Shown one piece after another: positions 51,905-60,551 of a stretch of 64,000 nt of DNA. This DNA comes from Sphingomonas sp. ERG5 (lineage in GTDB: Bacteria; Pseudomonadota; Alphaproteobacteria; Sphingomonadales; Sphingomonadaceae), in the NCBI RefSeq assembly GCF_000803065.1, contig NZ_JSXI01000029.1, positions 186,001 to 250,000 of the forward strand, written 5' to 3'. Position 1 is the first letter of the stretch, and each line of letters begins with the position of its first letter. The position numbers and the translations under genes are program-made. A model generated the notes under the pieces. It saw only the letters and a program-made list of their open reading frames with translations. It had not been told where the DNA came from and made no database searches.

Positions 51905-52504
51905 ATGACCGCGCGCGGCTATCATCATGGCGATCTGCGCGCGGCGCTGATTACGGCCGCCGTTGCGGTGATCGAGGAGCGCGGCGTCGACGCCTTCAGC
52001 TTGCGTGAGACGGCGCGACGCGCGGGGGTGTCGGCGACTGCACCCGCGCATCATTTCGGCGATGCGCGCGGGTTGCTGACCGAGATTGCGACCGAAGCGT
52101 TCATTGCGCTGGGCGATGCGCTGGCGGCGGCGGACGCTGCTGCCGGCCCGACCCGGCGGGCGCGGTTGATGGCGCAGGGTCAGGCCTATGTCAGGTTCGC
52201 GCTCGCTCATCCCGGGCGTTACCGCTTGATGTGGCGCAAGGCGTTGCTCGACAAGAGCGCGCCCGGTCATGTCGAAGCAGGCGACCGGGCCTTTACGATA
52301 CTCGACCACGCGGCGCGCGGCGCGGATGCGGTCGGCGATTCGGGGCCCCGCGATCTCGCGCTGGCGCCGTCGATCGCTTGCTGGTCGCTGGTCCATGGCT
52401 TTGCCGCGCTCGCACTCGACGGGGCGTTCGCGCCGCAGGGGCAGGAGGCGGAGGGGCTGGAGCCCCTGCTGGAGCGGGCGCTGGGGTATCTCGAGCTGGA
52501 CTAG
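51905..52504 (+). CDS. TetR-family transcriptional regulator
   Basis: 199 aa from ATG 51905 (GAGG upstream). TetR N-terminal helix-turn-helix: HHGDLRAALITAAVAVIEERGVDAFSLRETARRAGVSATAPAHHFGD. The C-terminal domain includes YVRFALAHPGRYRLMWR and CWSLVHGFAALALDGA (WHG-like). Likely represses itself and the divergent ABA4-like pair. Ligand unknown. Confidence 0.9.
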   Translation: MTARGYHHGDLRAALITAAVAVIEERGVDAFSLRETARRAGVSATAPAHHFGDARGLLTEIATEAFIALGDALAAADAAAGPTRRARLMAQGQAYVRFALAHPGRYRLMWRKALLDKSAPGHVEAGDRAFTILDHAARGADAVGDSGPRDLALAPSIACWSLVHGFAALALDGAFAPQGQEAEGLEPLLERALGYLELD

Positions 52505-52594
52505 GGTCGATGACGGTCGACGATTTGCGGGCTGTGATCGAATAACGGTCAGATAGCAGTCAGCGGCAATCGGCGCGTTGTTCCGTTCATCGCG

Positions 52595-53407
52595 CTACCG
52601 CCTGTTGCCCGGATGCCGCTCGGCCATATAGCGTCCAGGCGATGTGCCCAGCGCTTTCCTGAACATCGTGACGAAACTGGGCATGCTCTCGTAACCAAGG
52701 TCGGCGGCAACCTGCTGGATCGTGGCCCCGCCCGCCATCCACTTCACCGCCAGCATGACGCCGAGTTGCTGGCGCCATCGACCGAAGCTCATTCCCGTCT
52801 CCCGACCGATCAGCCTGGCGAAGGTCCGTTCGCTCACGCCCACATGGCTGGCCCAGGATTCCATTGTGCCCCGTTCGGCGGGCAAGGCCATCATGCGCTC
52901 GACGAGATTGCGCAGGCGTTTATCGACCGGCATCGGCAGATGGAGATTCTCGACCGGCGCGGCCGCGATCTCGTCGAGCAGGACCGTCACCATGCGCGAC
53001 GCCGGACCCGTTTGCTCGTAAAGCAGCGGTAAGCTCGCCGACCGGATCAGGAGTGCCCGCAGCAGCGGTCCGACCGACAGCGCGCAGCAGATTTTTGGCA
53101 GATCGCCTGCCACGTCATGGGCGATGAAGGCGTTATAGCCTTCAAGGCCGGACCCCTTGATAGCGTGCATCGCACCGCCCGGTATCCAGATCGCGCTGCG
53201 CGGCGGCACCATCCAGAGACCGCCGTCCACCTCGCAACTCAGCGCGCCCCGTTGCACCAGAATGATCTGGCCCTTTTTATGGGTGTGCGGCTCAAGTTCG
53301 ACCTGGCCCATCTCCGCCATCACCGCGCCATAGGTCACGATTGGTCGGTCCACGTCGTCAGGGTCAACCCAATCCTGTTCTGCCGGAAATTTGCTGAGCA
53401 TGGGCAT
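52595..53407 (-). CDS. AraC-family regulator with cupin sensor
   Basis: 270 aa. N-terminal cupin (EPHTHKKGQIILVQRGALSCEVDGGLWMVPPRSAIWIPGGAMHAI). The C-terminal two helix-turn-helix domains read SHVGVSERTFARLIGRETGMSFGRWRQQ and IQQVAADLGYESMPSFVTMFRKALGTSPGRYM. This is the common AraC subgroup that senses small molecules or is tied to efflux/methyl-group genes. Divergent from an O-methyltransferase/SIP pair. Confidence 0.88.
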   Translation of the reverse strand: MPMLSKFPAEQDWVDPDDVDRPIVTYGAVMAEMGQVELEPHTHKKGQIILVQRGALSCEVDGGLWMVPPRSAIWIPGGAMHAIKGSGLEGYNAFIAHDVAGDLPKICCALSVGPLLRALLIRSASLPLLYEQTGPASRMVTVLLDEIAAAPVENLHLPMPVDKRLRNLVERMMALPAERGTMESWASHVGVSERTFARLIGRETGMSFGRWRQQLGVMLAVKWMAGGATIQQVAADLGYESMPSFVTMFRKALGTSPGRYMAERHPGNRR

Positions 53408-53556
53408 GACGCGATCTCTTTGCCGCATCGCGCCGTTTTGGCAAGATTCGATAACATTCTGTCCAGACTTCGGAATGACGACAAGTGTCGCCTAGCGTAG
53501 CTGGGAAGCCGAAGGGTCGGGTGGCCTGCCCGGTCCGGTTCTGGAAAGGACAGAAT

Positions 53557-54252
53557 GTGGATTCGCTGACAGCCGGTCGCATGGCCGGAATTCTGGATGG
53601 ACTTCATCAGGAGGCCGAGTCGGCCGACCGCCAGTATCGCGAGGAGGTGATGGCCGAAGTTGCGGCCGCCGGAGACTCGCTGGAGGAATTCATCGCCGAG
53701 AAGATCGCCGAGGAAAGGGCGGACTATAAATCGACCTATCATGGCCATGCCGATCGGTTCCTCGCGGTTTCGCCCAGCTATGGCCGCTTCCTCTATATGT
53801 GCGTCCGCGCGTCAAGAGCGACGCGGATCGTCGAATTCGGGACGTCGATGGGCATTTCGACACTCTATCTGGCGGCCGGACTGATGGACAATGGCGGCGG
53901 ACAGCTGATTGGAAGCGAACTCGAACCCGGCAAGGTCGCACGCGCCAGAGCCAATGTCGCGGCTGCGGGGCTTTCGGACCTTGTCGACATTCGCGAAGGT
54001 GACGCGCTCGAGACGCTGCGGGACATCAGTGGCGAAGTCGATATGCTGCTGCTCGACGGTGCCTTCTCGCTCTATTTGCCGGTTCTCAAACTTGTCGAGC
54101 CGCGCCTCAGGACGGGTGCGTTCGTCCTTGCCGAGAATGCCTTCGATCGCGATTATCTCGCCCATGTCCGTGATCCCGCGAACGGCTATCTGTCGCAACC
54201 GGTCGCACTCGATGAGGGACGTGGCAATGAACTGGCCGTGGTGACTCGCTGA
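53557..54252 (+). CDS. O-methyltransferase (class I SAM)
   Basis: 231 aa from a GTG with AAGGA upstream. The SAM-binding motif I is RIVEFGTSMGISTLYLAAGL, then LIGSELEPGKVARARANV and VDMLLLDG, as in catechol-type O-methyltransferases. An in-frame ATG at 53485 would add 24 residues without a ribosome binding site. It is joined to the SIP gene by a one-base TGATG overlap. Substrate unknown; the pairing with a siderophore-reductase-like protein hints at a catechol. Confidence 0.85.
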   Translation: MDSLTAGRMAGILDGLHQEAESADRQYREEVMAEVAAAGDSLEEFIAEKIAEERADYKSTYHGHADRFLAVSPSYGRFLYMCVRASRATRIVEFGTSMGISTLYLAAGLMDNGGGQLIGSELEPGKVARARANVAAAGLSDLVDIREGDALETLRDISGEVDMLLLDGAFSLYLPVLKLVEPRLRTGAFVLAENAFDRDYLAHVRDPANGYLSQPVALDEGRGNELAVVTR

Positions 54253-54995
54253 TGACGACGCCCAATGCCCAGCAATCTTCCGCGCGCAGCGAGCCGGGAA
54301 TGTTGCACAAGACGTTTCGGCGCATGTTCATGCGGCAGGGCGTCGTCTCGGCCTGCGAGGAACTGGGTGGCCGGTTCCGGCTGATCACGCTTGAGGGCCC
54401 ACAGCTGCGCGGTGTGGCGTGGGTGCCCGGGCAGAAGGTGCAGATCGCGATTGGCGCGACCTTCGCGACGCGAACCTATACCCCGATCGAATGGGACGAT
54501 TTCGCCGGCCGTACCCGTATCCTCGGCTATGCACATGGCGATGGACCCGGCAGCGCCTGGGTTCGGGATGCCGCAGTCGGAGACTGGTACGACATATTCG
54601 GTCCGCGCAGCTCGCTGGATGCCAGGGTGGCGGCCCCGCTTGCGGTGTTCGGGGATGAAACGTCGATCGGCCTCGCTTACGCACTTCAGTCGGATATTCC
54701 TGGTCGAACCGTATCCTGCCGCTTCGAGGCCGAGCATATCGACGATGCTGAATTGGCGATCGACCGTCTCGGCCTCGGCCAGGCGACAATAGCTGCCAGG
54801 GCGGAGGGCGATGAGCATCTGGTCGCGATGGAAGCCGAGCTGCCCGCTTTCGCAGCGGCGGGCGCCACCTTCGTTCTAAGTGGCAGGGCCCCGGCCATCC
54901 AGCGGCTCCGTCAGTCTCTGCGCAAACTCGCCGTTCCCGGCGCTCGCGTGATGACCAAGGCATATTGGGCTCCCGGCAAGTCGGGTCTGGACTGA
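54252..54995 (+). CDS. Siderophore-interacting (SIP) family flavoprotein
   Basis: 247 aa. The FAD-binding motif is TRTYTP (R-x-Y-T/S), and the overall order (VTLEGPQLRGVAWVPGQKVQI-like barrel, then AVFGDETSIGLAYALQ and the closing YWAPGKSGLD) matches ViuB/YqjH-type ferric-siderophore reductases. It would reduce Fe(III)-chelates in the cytosol using NAD(P)H. Co-translated with the O-methyltransferase. No siderophore synthesis or receptor gene is beside it. Confidence 0.88.
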   Translation: MTTPNAQQSSARSEPGMLHKTFRRMFMRQGVVSACEELGGRFRLITLEGPQLRGVAWVPGQKVQIAIGATFATRTYTPIEWDDFAGRTRILGYAHGDGPGSAWVRDAAVGDWYDIFGPRSSLDARVAAPLAVFGDETSIGLAYALQSDIPGRTVSCRFEAEHIDDAELAIDRLGLGQATIAARAEGDEHLVAMEAELPAFAAAGATFVLSGRAPAIQRLRQSLRKLAVPGARVMTKAYWAPGKSGLD

Positions 54996-55032
54996 CGGAC
55001 CGGACCGCGCTTCGGCGCGCTCCTGAACGAGC

Positions 55033-56160
55033 TCAAGCTGCCGCGACCATCACCTCCCGGAAATGCGCCAGTGCGGCCGCCGGGCCGGTGGGCGAGATCG
55101 AGTGGCGCAGCCCTTGCGCCGCACCATCTGCCGCTGGCGCCGCTCGGGCAGCCATGGCTTCTTCGAAGCGCTCGACCGCCGCGTCGTCGCCCTGGATCAG
55201 CGCCGCCGCCAGATCGGCGGCATCGGTCATCGCCAGATTGACGCCTTCGCCGCCGAACGGCGACATCAAATGCGCGGCGTCGCCGATCAGCGTCATGCCG
55301 GGGCGGTGCGCCCAGCGATGGCCGACCGGCAAGGCGTAGAGTGGACGCACGCCGATCACCGTATCGGCCGACCACACTGCATTGGTCAGCGCGTCACCCC
55401 AACCCGTGAGATACTCCAATATCCTGTGGCGGATCGCGTCCGGCGTGGCGTCCTCCAGCGCGGGGGCCCAGGGTTGTTCGGTGCGGAGCGCGAAATAACC
55501 GCGGATATGGGCATGGCCGTTGCGTTGCAGGATCAGCCCGCGATTGTCGCCGAGCGCGAACATCTTGCCGCGCCCGGTCAGCGCAGCGACCGCCGGATGG
55601 CGACGATCCACATCGTCGAAGCCGAGTTCGACCATCGTCACGCCTTCATAGACGGGTTTCGCGTCGGACAGCAAAGCGCGGACCTTCGACCAGGCGCCGT
55701 CCGCCCCGACCACCAGGTCGAAGGACTCGCGTACACCGCCTGCAATCACGTCATGACGTCCGTCATTCCCGGGCTCGATCCGGTCGACGCGTGTACCCCA
55801 GCGGATCATCCCGGCGGGCAGCGACTCGATCAGCATGTGGCGTAGTGCGGTGCGGTCGACTTCGGGCCGGTCGCCGTCGCTCTCATCATCGCCGAACAGC
55901 AAGGTGCCGCTGCTGTCGTACAGACGAATGCCCTGATCGTCATAGCGCGCGGCGGCGAGAAACTGGCGCTCGAGTCCGGCAAGGCGCAGCGCGCGCTGGC
56001 CGGTATCGGCATGCAGGTCGAGCGTGCCGCCCTGCGGCCGGTCATCGGCATGCGTGTCGCGCTCGAACACCGAGACGGTCAGGCCGCCGAGATGGAGCAG
56101 CCGCGCAAGCGTCAGTCCGCCTGGTCCGCCGCCGATGATCGCTATCCGATATTGTGACAT
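55033..56160 (-). CDS. FAD-dependent monooxygenase, TetX-like
   Basis: 375 aa. Rossmann GxGxxG in YRIAIIGGGPGGLTLARLLHLGG, the TetX-like GGTLDLHADTGQRALRLAGL, EVDRTALRHMLIES, and GDAAHLMSPFGGEGVNLAMTDA (FAD motif). In TetX, the corresponding GGTLDLH and GDAAHLMPPF segments are hallmarks; the similarity is in class, and resistance should not be assumed. It is divergent from a MarR gene across a 61-base gap with two operators. ATG 56160. Confidence 0.9.
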   Translation of the reverse strand: MSQYRIAIIGGGPGGLTLARLLHLGGLTVSVFERDTHADDRPQGGTLDLHADTGQRALRLAGLERQFLAAARYDDQGIRLYDSSGTLLFGDDESDGDRPEVDRTALRHMLIESLPAGMIRWGTRVDRIEPGNDGRHDVIAGGVRESFDLVVGADGAWSKVRALLSDAKPVYEGVTMVELGFDDVDRRHPAVAALTGRGKMFALGDNRGLILQRNGHAHIRGYFALRTEQPWAPALEDATPDAIRHRILEYLTGWGDALTNAVWSADTVIGVRPLYALPVGHRWAHRPGMTLIGDAAHLMSPFGGEGVNLAMTDAADLAAALIQGDDAAVERFEEAMAARAAPAADGAAQGLRHSISPTGPAAALAHFREVMVAAA

Positions 56161-56181
56161 CAGATCCTGTCCTCTATGATC

Positions 56182-56199
56182 TACATAGGTCACTATGTA
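56182..56199. promoter_or_regulatory. MarR operator, site 1 (perfect 18-bp palindrome)
   Basis: TACATAG-gtca-CTATGTA, perfect seven-base arms. It lies 22-39 bases upstream of the monooxygenase start and covers its promoter region. With site 2 the centre spacing is 21 bp (two helical turns). Confidence 0.75.
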
Positions 56200-56202
56200 T
56201 AT

Positions 56203-56220
56203 TAGATAGGTAGCTATGTA
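56203..56220. promoter_or_regulatory. MarR operator, site 2
   Basis: TAGATAG-gtag-CTATGTA, six of seven pairs symmetrical. It ends one base before the marR start codon, so a bound dimer would also block translation start. Confidence 0.7.
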
Positions 56221-56221
56221 A

Positions 56222-56668
56222 ATGGGCGATGATGCATGGAGTCCAATGGCGACGCCCGGTCACCATATCAGCCGCGCGGCGCGGACCATGGCGCGGCTCG
56301 GCGATGCGCGGTTGAAGCCGCTGGGCATGAGCACGGGGCAGTTGCCGGTGCTGGTCGCGCTGAAGGACGGCGCGAAACTGTCGCAGCGCGAGCTGGCGCG
56401 CTGGGCCAAGGTCGAGCAGCCGACCATGGCGCAAATGTTGACGCGGATGGAGCGCGACGGGCTGATCCAGCGCGAGCCCGACCCGGAGGATGGCCGCAGC
56501 AGCCTGATCTCGCTGACCGAGATGGCGAGAGCGCGGCAAGGCGCGGCGCGTCAGGTGCTGGCGGAGGGCAATGCGGCGGCGGTGCGAGGGTTCAGCCCGG
56601 ATGAAGTCGAGACCTTGTTGTCGCTGCTGAGGCGCGTGATCGACAATATCGATGCGGAGGAAGCATGA
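56222..56668 (+). CDS. MarR-family transcriptional regulator
   Basis: 148 aa. Winged helix core: LSQRELARWAKVEQPTMAQMLTRMERDGLIQREPDPEDGRSSLISLTEMA (HTH plus wing with DxRxxxxxLT). Divergent from the TetX-like monooxygenase and overlapping the following GNAT gene by ATGA. It should bind the two 18-bp palindromes and be released by a phenolic or antibiotic-like ligand. Confidence 0.92.
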   Translation: MGDDAWSPMATPGHHISRAARTMARLGDARLKPLGMSTGQLPVLVALKDGAKLSQRELARWAKVEQPTMAQMLTRMERDGLIQREPDPEDGRSSLISLTEMARARQGAARQVLAEGNAAAVRGFSPDEVETLLSLLRRVIDNIDAEEA

Positions 56669-57117
56669 GCGGCATTGATTATCGGCGCCACGGCGGCAGC
56701 GCGGACGAGGCGATTGCCCTGCTGTTGCCGTTATGCATGATGCTGTTTCCCGGGTTCGATCCGAACTATCTGGCGCTGCGCCTGCCTGGGGTTGCCGGGG
56801 CCGATCTCTGGCTTGCGTATCGGGGGGACGAGCTGGTCGGGTTCAAGCTTGGCTATCGGCGCGGCCCACATCTATTCTACAGCTGGCTTGGCGGGGTGCA
56901 TCCTTCGGCGCGCAGGCTCGGAATCGCCGACGCACTGATGGTGCGGCAGCACGAGGCGGCGACCGCGAGTGGCCATACCCATGTCGAGACGCGGACTCGC
57001 GCAGCCAACAATGCGATGATCATGGTCAATTTGCGTCACGGCTTTCAGGTCGTCGGGCTCGAGATCGACGCGCAGGGGATTCCGGTCGTAACGCAGCGCA
57101 AGGAGCTGCGCGGCTGA
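56665..57117 (+). CDS. GNAT-family acetyltransferase
   Basis: 150 aa. Acetyl-CoA motif: YSWLGGVHPSARRLGIADALMVRQHEAA (RRLGIA replaces RGxGIA), and ETRTRAANNAMIMVNLRHGFQVVG. It is co-translated with marR, so it probably belongs to the same regulon as the TetX-like enzyme; a drug or amine acetyltransferase role is possible but unproven. Confidence 0.87.
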   Translation: MSGIDYRRHGGSADEAIALLLPLCMMLFPGFDPNYLALRLPGVAGADLWLAYRGDELVGFKLGYRRGPHLFYSWLGGVHPSARRLGIADALMVRQHEAATASGHTHVETRTRAANNAMIMVNLRHGFQVVGLEIDAQGIPVVTQRKELRG

Positions 57118-57122
57118 GCCGG

Positions 57123-58028
57123 TCAGGCAACCCGGCCATGTTCGGCGAGATGATCGAGAAACACCCGCGCTCGCGCCGGTAGCGATTCCGACCGGCCGAG
57201 GAACACGGCGTGGAAAGCCTCGGTGTCGCCGGGATTATATTCCTCGAGCAACGGCACCAGCCGGCCCGAAGCGAGATCGTCACCGATGGTGAAGCGGGCA
57301 AGGCGTGCGATGCCGAGGCCGGCGAGCGCGAGCCGCCTGATGCCTTCGCCGTCGCTGGCCCGTACCCGCGCGGCGAGAGGCTGCATGGTCTCGCGGCCCT
57401 GGTCGAGCAGCGGCCAGCCATTGGTCGCGCGCGAATAGGCAAAACCGAGCCGGTCGTGCCGTTCAAGCTCCGCCGGGGTCTGCGGCGCGCCATGGCGCGC
57501 GATCCAGTCGGGCGCGGCGACGATCATCATGCGTGTCTCACCCAGCTTGCGTGCGATCAGGCGGGAGTCGGGCATCGGCCCGGCGCGGACCGCGACATCG
57601 GTGCGTTCGGCGAGCAGGTCGATCACCGTGTCGGTCTGCACCACATCCACATCGATATCGGGCCACGCGTCGAGAAAGGCCGGCAGAATCGGTGCGAGGA
57701 CATGGGTGACATAGGAAGCGCTGCTGCTGATGCGCAATCGTCCCGCCGGGCGACCGCCAGCGCCGGCGACTCGCTCGGCTTCGTCGAGATCTGCGAGAAT
57801 GCGCAAGGCGCGGTCGTAATAATCCTGCCCTTCCGGGGTCAGCACGAAATGCCGCGTCGAGCGCTGCGCCAGCCGCGCGCCGAGCCGGGTTTCGAGCCGC
57901 GCGACAAGCTTGCTCACCGCCGAAGGGGTGAGGCCCGCGGCCTGAGCGGCGGCGGAGAAGCTGCCTTGTTCGACCACGCGGACGAACATTTCCATCTCGC
58001 CGGCGCGGTTGATGTCAGAGCGGGGCAT
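57123..58028 (-). CDS. LysR-family transcriptional regulator
   Basis: 301 aa from ATG 58028. HTH: MEMFVRVVEQGSFSAAAQAAGLTPSAVSKLVARLETRLGARL. Effector domain with LRISSSASYVTHVLAPILPAFLDAWPDIDVDVVQTD. Divergent from the GDSL esterase gene (117-base gap), its likely target. An ATG at 58067 would add 13 residues. Confidence 0.9.
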   Translation of the reverse strand: MPRSDINRAGEMEMFVRVVEQGSFSAAAQAAGLTPSAVSKLVARLETRLGARLAQRSTRHFVLTPEGQDYYDRALRILADLDEAERVAGAGGRPAGRLRISSSASYVTHVLAPILPAFLDAWPDIDVDVVQTDTVIDLLAERTDVAVRAGPMPDSRLIARKLGETRMMIVAAPDWIARHGAPQTPAELERHDRLGFAYSRATNGWPLLDQGRETMQPLAARVRASDGEGIRRLALAGLGIARLARFTIGDDLASGRLVPLLEEYNPGDTEAFHAVFLGRSESLPARARVFLDHLAEHGRVA

Positions 58029-58144
58029 TTGTGCTGTCAATTCTCTAATGATGTTCCTTTGCGCCATCTACTTCATGGATGGCGGCGGGTCCATCTGGAG
58101 CGGGACAGGGTGCCGTGTCGCGCCTATCGCCGAAGGGATGCCTG

Positions 58145-59410
58145 ATGAATCGTCTATTTGCCGCCCTTGCCGCTTTGGTCCTGGCCGGACCGGGGAACGC
58201 CGCCGCGACCGAATGGGTGCCGGCGTGGAGCGCGAGTCCGCAAGCGGTGTGGGGCGAGAGTTTCGTGTTGTCGGCGGGGGTGCCGTCGCTCGCGGATTGC
58301 AGCGTACGGCAAGTCGTGCGTATCGGCATTGGCGGCACAAGGGTGCGGATTCGCCTGTCCAATGCGTTCGGGCGTTCGCCGGTACGGATTGACGGTGCGC
58401 ATCTGGCGCGGTCGGCGGGCGGCGCGGCGATCGTCGCTGCTACTGATCATGAATTAAGTTTTGGCGGGGAAGGCGGCGTGACGATCGCGCCGGGCGCTTC
58501 GGTGCTGAGCGATGTGGTGGCAATGCCGGTCGGGGCAGCGGAGGATCTCGCGATCAGCCTGTATTTTAGCGGCGCGGTGCCGGTCGAATCCTTCCATTGG
58601 GATGGGCGGCGCAGCGGCTATCTCCTGCGCGGCGAGCATCTTTCGGCCGTGACGTTCACCACGCCCGAACTGACCCCCGAACTGATCAGCGTCAGACTGT
58701 TCCTGTCCGATGTGCTGGTCGAAGCGCCGGCTGCGCGCGGCGCGGTGGTGGTGCTTGGCGATTCGATCACTGATGGCGCGGGCGCGACGATGGAGGAGGA
58801 GCGACGCTGGCCGGATTATCTCGCTGCGCGCGCCGCATCGCGGGGAATCGCCGTGATCAATGCGGGCATTTCGGGGGCGCGGCTGCTCAGCGATGGGATG
58901 GGCGCGAACGCGCTGGCGCGGATCGACCGTGACGTATTCGCCCAGCCGGGCGTGCGGACGGTGATCGTGCTGCTGGGCATCAACGACATTGCCTGGCCGG
59001 GGACGCCATTCGCACCGGACGAACCGGCAATGACACTCGAACGGCTGACTGCCGGTTATCGCCAGCTCGTTGCGCACGCGCATGCCAATGGCGTCCGGGT
59101 GATTGGCGCGACGTTGACGCCATTCGCGGGCGCGCTGCCCGGCACGCCATTCGCCACAAGCTATTTCAGCGCGGACAAGGACGCGTTGCGGCGGCGAGTG
59201 AATGTCTGGATCCGCACCAGCGGAACCTTCGATGCGGTGGTCGACTTCGATCGGCTGCTCAGCGACCCCACCGACCCGGCTGCGCTGCGGCGAGACTATG
59301 ACTCGGGCGACCGGTTGCATCCTGGCGATGCGGGCAATGCGGCAATGGCCGACGCAATCGACCTGAAGGCGCTGATCGGACCCGACAAGGCTGAGCCACG
59401 CCGCCGGTAA
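58145..59410 (+). CDS. GDSL/SGNH-hydrolase esterase, exported
   Basis: 421 aa. Signal peptide (NRLFAALAALVLAGPGNAAA). An N-terminal beta-rich region of about 180 residues precedes the SGNH domain: VLGDSITDGAG (block I with catalytic Ser), INAGISGARLL (block II), LLGINDIAWPG (block III), and DRLHPGDAGNAAMADAI (block V with Asp-x-x-His). The size and N-terminal extension match the rhamnogalacturonan-acetylesterase-like/lipase GDSL type. Probably a periplasmic or secreted esterase on plant or bacterial polysaccharides. Confidence 0.9.
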   Translation: MNRLFAALAALVLAGPGNAAATEWVPAWSASPQAVWGESFVLSAGVPSLADCSVRQVVRIGIGGTRVRIRLSNAFGRSPVRIDGAHLARSAGGAAIVAATDHELSFGGEGGVTIAPGASVLSDVVAMPVGAAEDLAISLYFSGAVPVESFHWDGRRSGYLLRGEHLSAVTFTTPELTPELISVRLFLSDVLVEAPAARGAVVVLGDSITDGAGATMEEERRWPDYLAARAASRGIAVINAGISGARLLSDGMGANALARIDRDVFAQPGVRTVIVLLGINDIAWPGTPFAPDEPAMTLERLTAGYRQLVAHAHANGVRVIGATLTPFAGALPGTPFATSYFSADKDALRRRVNVWIRTSGTFDAVVDFDRLLSDPTDPAALRRDYDSGDRLHPGDAGNAAMADAIDLKALIGPDKAEPRRR

Positions 59411-59414
59411 GTCT

Positions 59415-59813
59415 TTATGCCGGTGCGAGTGCCTCGAGGATGCGGCAATCCGCGACACTGCCGCCGCGGCATGAGACGACCATGTTGGCAAGTTCGCCGC
59501 GCAGCGCGGTGAGATCGGCGATCTTGCGGTCGATCTCGGACAGATTCGCGGACGCAATCGCATCGATCGTCGCGCAATCGCGGCTGCGATCGTCGGACAG
59601 GTCGAGCATGGTGCGGATCTGGTCGATCGAGAAGCCGAGGTCGCGCGCACGCCGGACGAAGCTCAGCCGCATCAGTTCGGCCCGGCCATAGCTGCGGTAA
59701 TTCGCCGCCGTGCGGGCTGGGCGGGCAAGCAGGCCGACCTTCTCATACCATCGGACCGTTTCGACGCTGGTGCCGGTAGCGCGCGCCAGGTCGCCGATTT
59801 TCAGATCGTTCAT
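59415..59813 (-). CDS. MerR-family metal-responsive regulator
   Basis: 132 aa. HTH: LKIGDLARATGTSVETVRWYEKVGLL. Dimerisation helix and C-terminal metal site: RDCATIDAI and VVSCRGGSVADCRILEAL, three Cys placed as in CadR/PbrR/CueR-like sensors (C near 77, 112 and 121). It is divergent from the metal-efflux genes and from the GDSL gene is convergent. Its target promoter contains the elongated dyad at 59819-59851. Confidence 0.9.
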   Translation of the reverse strand: MNDLKIGDLARATGTSVETVRWYEKVGLLARPARTAANYRSYGRAELMRLSFVRRARDLGFSIDQIRTMLDLSDDRSRDCATIDAIASANLSEIDRKIADLTALRGELANMVVSCRGGSVADCRILEALAPA

Positions 59814-59818
59814 AAGGC

Positions 59819-59851
59819 TTGACCCTATAGTTGCTACAGGGTGCATATAAT
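59819..59851 (+). promoter_or_regulatory. MerR-type promoter of the metal-efflux operon
   Basis: -35 TTGACC (59819-59824) and -10 TATAAT (59846-59851) are about 21 bp apart (19 if CATATA at 59844 is used), longer than the usual 17. The spacer carries the dyad ACCCTATAG-ttg-CTACAGGGT (59822-59842, 8 of 9 pairs). That is the hallmark of a MerR-activated promoter, reading toward the cation transporter gene. Confidence 0.85.
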
Positions 59852-59884
59852 GCGGATCGTCGAGTCGGTCGAGGAGCCGCGATC

Positions 59885-60547
59885 ATGGCCTGTAACAGTT
59901 GCGCAACGCAGAAACCGGCCAATGATCCGCGCTGGCGCCGGGTGCTGTGGATCGCGCTGATCGTCAATGCGGCGATGTTCGGAATCGAGCTGGTGGTCGG
60001 CGCGACGGCGGAGTCGCGCGCGCTGCAGGCCGATGCGCTCGACTTCTTCGGGGATTCGGCCAGCTATGCGATCAGCCTGGTGGTGGCCGGCATGGCGCTG
60101 CGCTGGCGCGCGCGCGCGGCCTTTGCCAAGGGCGCGACGCTGACTGTGCTGGGCGGCTGGGTGCTGGTGACGGCGGGCTGGGCCGCACTGGTCGGGGCAT
60201 CACCGCAAGCCGTGCCGATGGGTGTGATCGGGGTGATGGCGCTGATTGCCAATGGCGGCGTTGCCGCATTATTGTACCGCTACCGCCAGGGCGATGCGAA
60301 TATGCGCTCGGTATGGATCTGTTCGCGCAACGACGCGATTGGCAATGTCGCAGTGGTGCTGGCGGCGGGCGGTGTGTTCGGCACCGGTACGATGTGGCCC
60401 GACCTGATCGTCGCGACGATCCTGGCCGTGCTGGGACTAAGCGGCGGCGCGCAGATCATCCGCCAGGCGCGGCAGGAACTGCGCGCCGATCGGGCATCCG
60501 GCGGATCGATCGCTTCCCATCATGGCGCGATCGCTGCTAGTGAGTGA
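59885..60547 (+). CDS. Cation diffusion facilitator-like exporter, short
   Basis: 220 aa from ATG 59885 (GAGGAG upstream). N-terminal CNSCAT then six hydrophobic segments. Metal-site helices: LQADALDFFGDSASYAI (D-x3-D) and WICSRNDAIGNVAVVLA (here C-x3-D, where most CDF proteins have H-x3-D). The C-terminal cytosolic domain of ordinary CDF proteins is missing. Likely a Zn/Cd/Co exporter of the inner membrane with altered specificity. Confidence 0.88.
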   Translation: MACNSCATQKPANDPRWRRVLWIALIVNAAMFGIELVVGATAESRALQADALDFFGDSASYAISLVVAGMALRWRARAAFAKGATLTVLGGWVLVTAGWAALVGASPQAVPMGVIGVMALIANGGVAALLYRYRQGDANMRSVWICSRNDAIGNVAVVLAAGGVFGTGTMWPDLIVATILAVLGLSGGAQIIRQARQELRADRASGGSIASHHGAIAASE

Positions 60548-60551
60548 TGTG

